DNA from: Candidatus Bathyarchaeota archaeon
Lineage (GTDB): Archaea > Thermoproteota > CALKCG01 > B24 > JAGTQN01
NCBI GenBank assembly: GCA_018396395.1
Contig: JAGTQN010000050.1
Location: 4,365 to 12,134, forward strand
Direction of reading: 5' to 3'
Length of the DNA stretch: 7,770 nt
Positions within the stretch are counted from its first letter, which is position 1; each line of letters opens with the position of its first letter. The position numbers and the translations under genes are program-made. The notes beneath the pieces were generated by a model. That model saw only the letters and a list, made by a program, of their open reading frames with translations. It searched no databases and was not told the DNA's origin. This document shows, piece by piece, positions 5,001 to 7,770 of the stretch.

Positions 5001-6731
5001 TTGAATAAGAATACCATTGTAGAGATAAAAAACCTTAGGTATAAGTATCCAAACTCTTCAGAATGGGTACTGAAGAATATAAATCTAAGAATTATGAGGG
5101 GAGAATTCCTCTGCATTGCGGGACCATCTGGCTGTGGCAAGTCAACGCTCCTATATAGCCTTAACGGAATAGTCCCACATGCGACAGGTGGCTTGGTGGA
5201 AGGAAAAGTAATAGTGGATTCTCTAGATACACGCAAGCATAGCATCTATGAGTTATCAAAAATCGTAGCCTTGGTGCAACAGAATCCGGAAAACCAAATG
5301 CGCACCTTTTCGGTAAGGGATGAGTTAGCCTTTGGACCAGAAAACCTTCTCCTTCCAAGGTCCGAAATCCTTGATCGAATCACATGGGCCGCCAAGATGG
5401 TCGACATTGAGCCTCTCCTCGATAGGGAGATAAGGGAACTTTCAGGAGGTCAGAAGCAGAGGGTTGCCATAGCGGCTGCCTTGTCTATGAAGCCGGAGGT
5501 CCTTGTCCTCGATGAACCTACATCCAACATCGATCCTGGAAGCTCCATAGAAATAGCAAAAAACCTAAAAGCCATGCACTCAAAAACGGGCATTACCATT
5601 ATCTTGGCTGAACATAAATTGGACCTCTTCCTTCCCATGGCAAATCGATTATGTATAATGAAGGAAGGAGAAATCGTATGCGATGGCGATCCACGTTCAG
5701 TCCTGATTCGTTATAGGGATCTCCTTCTTGAGATTGGTGTAAGACCTCCAGAGATTTCCGAACTTTTCTTGAATCTAACGAGGGCTGGCTATAGATGCCC
5801 TCCTAATCTGCCCTTATCCCTGGAGGAGGCTTTGGAGTCCTTCAAAGGAAATTCGGGACGACCCTTTAAGTGTATTTGCAGCCCATCTAGAGACATAAGG
5901 TCCTCGGAAGGAGGGCCGATCGTTGAGGTCGAGAACCTTAGCTACGTTTATCCAGGTGGCTTCAAAGCCCTTGATGGCATTAACCTTCAGGTGAGGGCTG
6001 GTGAATTCGTAGGAATCATAGGAAACAATGGTTCTGGTAAAACAACTTTCCTCCTTCATTTGATAGGGATCCTTAAGCCTCAGAAAGGGAAGGTTTTAAT
6101 CTTCGGTATGGATACGCGGACAACTCCGATTTCCACAATTGCAAGAAGAGTTGGAATAGTCTTCCAGTATCCTTCACAACAGCTTTTTGAGAATTCTGTT
6201 CGGGATGAGATGCTTTTTGCTCCAAGGAATTTTGGAATATCTGAAGAGACTGTTGCTAAAAGGTTTCATGACTTATTAAAGGAGGTCGATTTGGAAGGCC
6301 TCGATGAAAGGCACCCCCACTCCCTAAGCGTAGGACAGATGAAAAGATTGAACCTAGCATCGATTCTAATATACGACCCCGATCTAATCATCATGGATGA
6401 GCCCTTCCTTGGTCAAGACTATGGCCATATAAGGAAAGTTATGGGCATTCTTTCAGAACTCAATAGGAGGGGTAAGACAATTTTCATCGTATCCCACCAC
6501 ATTACCGAGCTTGCTGAGTATGCTAGCAGGCTATTGCTATTCGAAGGGGGTAGAATAATAGAAGATGGGCCAACTAGGGAAGTGCTGGGAAGATTGAGCG
6601 ATAGCGAAGAAAGACATCCCTTCTGCACTCCACTGTGTCGTCTTAGTCGCATATTATTCGGGAAAAAGATTGAGGAAGCTCCTATAACAGTCGATGAAAT
6701 GTTCTTGGCACTAAGTGGTGAAGGGCATTGA
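5001..6731 (+). CDS. fused two-domain ECF transporter ATPase (EcfA-EcfA')
   Basis: Cytosolic ATPase of 576 aa made of two ABC domains, powering ECF vitamin or metal import. Domain 1: Walker A GPSGCGKST (41-49), Q-loop QQNPENQ (93-99), signature LSGGQ (147-151), Walker B VLVLDEP (167-173), H-loop His205. Domain 2: Walker A GNNGSGKTT (341-349), Q-loop FQYPSQQLF (388-396), non-canonical signature LSVGQ (442-446), Walker B LIIMDEP (462-468) with D-loop GQD, H-loop His499. The linker (about 240-305) contains Cys266, Cys291 and Cys293; the C-terminal tail has Cys542 and Cys546. Fused EcfA pairs are known in YkoD-type systems. The TTG start at 5001 immediately precedes the first strand; a weak TGAGGG lies at 4985-4990. 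Its stop overlaps the EcfT start by 4 nt, so translation is probably coupled. Confidence 0.93.
   Translation: MNKNTIVEIKNLRYKYPNSSEWVLKNINLRIMRGEFLCIAGPSGCGKSTLLYSLNGIVPHATGGLVEGKVIVDSLDTRKHSIYELSKIVALVQQNPENQMRTFSVRDELAFGPENLLLPRSEILDRITWAAKMVDIEPLLDREIRELSGGQKQRVAIAAALSMKPEVLVLDEPTSNIDPGSSIEIAKNLKAMHSKTGITIILAEHKLDLFLPMANRLCIMKEGEIVCDGDPRSVLIRYRDLLLEIGVRPPEISELFLNLTRAGYRCPPNLPLSLEEALESFKGNSGRPFKCICSPSRDIRSSEGGPIVEVENLSYVYPGGFKALDGINLQVRAGEFVGIIGNNGSGKTTFLLHLIGILKPQKGKVLIFGMDTRTTPISTIARRVGIVFQYPSQQLFENSVRDEMLFAPRNFGISEETVAKRFHDLLKEVDLEGLDERHPHSLSVGQMKRLNLASILIYDPDLIIMDEPFLGQDYGHIRKVMGILSELNRRGKTIFIVSHHITELAEYASRLLLFEGGRIIEDGPTREVLGRLSDSEERHPFCTPLCRLSRILFGKKIEEAPITVDEMFLALSGEGH
6717..6721 (+). 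promoter_or_regulatory. ribosome-binding site deciding the TTG start of ecfT
   Basis: GGTGA inside the 3' end of the ATPase gene lies 6 nt before TTG 6728, which overlaps the ATPase stop codon as TTGA. This fixes the ecfT start and implies translational coupling. Confidence 0.65.
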
Positions 6732-7573
6732 AGGCATTGAGGTACAGCTATGTAAATGTCCAATCGAGAGTTCACGATCTAAATCCTCTTTCGAAGACCC
6801 TTTGGCTCCTTTGTATAAATCTTTTATCCTTTGTTCTACCAGATCCTGCATGGCTAGCCATCCTCTTCCTTACCATTTTCTGCATAGGCTTTACTGCCAG
6901 GCTTGGGCTGAAAAGACTAGTCGATGCTATGAAGCCCCTAAAATTTCCCATTTTTATCTTTCTGATTTTTCCGCCGATTATTACTTTACAAGGGCTCGTA
7001 ACCATGCCCTCCGAAAATACTGCTGTCACACCCCTCATCCTAGAAGGCATAGCATATGGAACCATTATTGCCTTACGGTTTAGTTGCATCATATATTCCG
7101 CCCTCATTTTTTTGATGACAACTAAGACGAAAGACTTTGTTTATTCGATAACAAGACTCGGAATACCTTATAGATATGGATTCATGCTTATGACCATTTT
7201 TCAGCTTATTCCATCCTTCGAGGCGGAAATGAATAATATAAAATATGCACAGATGGCAAGGGGGCTAATATTGGAAGGAAATACTTTTTTCAAAAAATAT
7301 CGAAACTTTTTTAAGTATACGATTCAACCTATTTTGATATCATCTCTTAGGAAGGGAATTGAACTGGCAACTGCGATGGATAGTGCTTGCTTTGGAATTT
7401 ATAAAAATAGGACATATTTGGAAGAGGTGAAATATTCTAATTTAGATTTCATTCTTTCTTTCATATCAATTATATCTACAATAATAGTTTTTTATCTCTA
7501 TATTACAGGAAACATCCCAATCTTATTGAATTTCTCAGAAACTTTAAGAAAACTTCTTTTTCCATCAGGTTAA
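6728..7573 (+). CDS. ecfT: ECF transporter transmembrane coupling protein EcfT
   Basis: Integral membrane protein of 281 aa in the CbiQ/EcfT family, linking the S component to the ATPases. It starts with the family-typical VHDLNPLSKTLW (about residues 15-26), followed by hydrophobic segments near 25-57, 72-92, 104-131 and a final one near 240-260. The long cytosolic coupling region includes TRLGIPYRYGFMLM (about 142-155) and the first coupling motif AQMARGL (174-180, Arg178). The second coupling motif, normally AMEARAFG-like, reads AMDSACFG (216-223), with Ala220 where Arg is expected. The TTG at 6728 overlaps the upstream TGA as TTGA, and GGTGA at 6717-6721 sits 6 nt before it, the same arrangement as the ArsD-like gene. 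It is the last gene of the importer unit. Confidence 0.9.
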   Translation: MKALRYSYVNVQSRVHDLNPLSKTLWLLCINLLSFVLPDPAWLAILFLTIFCIGFTARLGLKRLVDAMKPLKFPIFIFLIFPPIITLQGLVTMPSENTAVTPLILEGIAYGTIIALRFSCIIYSALIFLMTTKTKDFVYSITRLGIPYRYGFMLMTIFQLIPSFEAEMNNIKYAQMARGLILEGNTFFKKYRNFFKYTIQPILISSLRKGIELATAMDSACFGIYKNRTYLEEVKYSNLDFILSFISIISTIIVFYLYITGNIPILLNFSETLRKLLFPSG

Positions 7574-7579
7574 GAAATG

Positions 7580-7632
7580 AGTCTAATGTATGAGGAATTT
7601 ATTAACTATAGAACTCCCATCAAAATTAGACT
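7580..7632. other. 8-bp inverted repeat in the intergenic stretch after ecfT
   Basis: AGTCTAAT at 7580-7587 and its exact reverse complement ATTAGACT at 7625-7632 are separated by 37 nt. The loop contains TTTATTAACTATAG, which could hold a TATA element. The arms are short and the loop long, so it could be two halves of a protein site, a weak hairpin, or chance. Confidence 0.3.
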
Positions 7633-7684
7633 AAAATAGGCTCTATTCTCTTTATCTCATTATGGATCGTGTGAAGAGGTTCTT

Positions 7685-7770
7685 ATGAAGGTTCTGGCTT
7701 ATGGTCCTAAGGCGATTAAACAGGTGATGAAGGGGACAGTCTCCATGGCATCCTTGTTTAAACATACGGA
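7685..7770 (+). CDS. possible start of a further gene, cut by the window end
   Basis: From the ATG at 7685 a frame stays open for 28 codons to the end of the window, beginning MKVLAYGPKAIKQVMKG. GAGGT at 7676-7680 lies 4 nt upstream and is a reasonable archaeal ribosome-binding site. I do not recognise the product, and the fragment is too short to judge membrane segments or motifs. On the opposite strand one frame is also open from the window edge down to about 7650, so the direction of this gene is not certain. No copy of the TTTGGG repeat found before the other units lies upstream of it, so it probably belongs to a separate unit. Confidence 0.35.
   Translation, partial: MKVLAYGPKAIKQVMKGTVSMASLFKHT

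Noticed and set aside
4991..5002. TATA-like CTTATAATT just before the fused ATPase gene
   Set aside because: It overlaps the TTG start, so it cannot be the promoter of that gene; short spacing to the S gene favours cotranscription.
6715..7083. + strand frame overlapping ecfT
   Set aside because: Out-of-frame shadow of ecfT, which has clear family motifs.
142..7107. Various minus-strand open frames of 60-118 codons
   Set aside because: All lie opposite well-supported + strand genes and show no domains or upstream signals.

Overview
This window looks like a piece of an archaeal chromosome, most likely from a thermophilic or anaerobic lineage, though I cannot place it more precisely. Evidence for Archaea: TATA elements preceded by purine-rich BRE-like sequence lie about 25-30 nt before inferred starts. 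Two genes appear leaderless, with ATG where the transcript should begin. Several genes appear to use TTG starts, two of them behind a GGTGA ribosome-binding site. Arginine is often AGG. The gene families (single-domain ArsA/Get3-type ATPase, small diglycine-ended MoaD/SAMP-like protein, fused two-domain ECF ATPase) fit this. All recognisable genes are on the + strand.

Layout: three consecutive transcription units. Unit 1 (about 71-3245) encodes an ArsA-type ATPase, a small ArsD/thioredoxin-like CxC protein, and an ABC-2 type exporter (ATPase plus permease). Unit 2 (about 3285-4266) encodes a MoaD/ThiS-type ubiquitin-fold protein ending in Gly-Gly and a class I SAM-dependent methyltransferase. 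Unit 3 (about 4371-7573) is a complete ECF-type importer: S component, fused EcfA-EcfA' ATPase and EcfT. After it comes a roughly 110-nt intergenic stretch with an 8-bp inverted repeat, then the possible start of a further gene cut by the window end.

The most striking feature is regulatory. Each unit is preceded by two or three copies of an ATTTGGGAAAA-like motif, spaced about 11 bp (one helical turn) and ending just upstream of the TATA box. In units 1 and 3 the last copy lies 40-41 nt before the ATG. I saw no comparable clusters inside genes. This suggests that the three units form one local regulon under a single DNA-binding protein.

Functionally, the cluster pairs a possible metal or metalloid handling module (ArsA + ArsD-like) with an exporter, a sulfur-carrier-like protein, a methyltransferase and an importer for an unidentified small molecule. 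A shared role in metal/metalloid or cofactor homeostasis is an inference. No ArsB/Acr3 pump, ArsR, MoaE or other pathway enzyme is visible that would fix the substrate.
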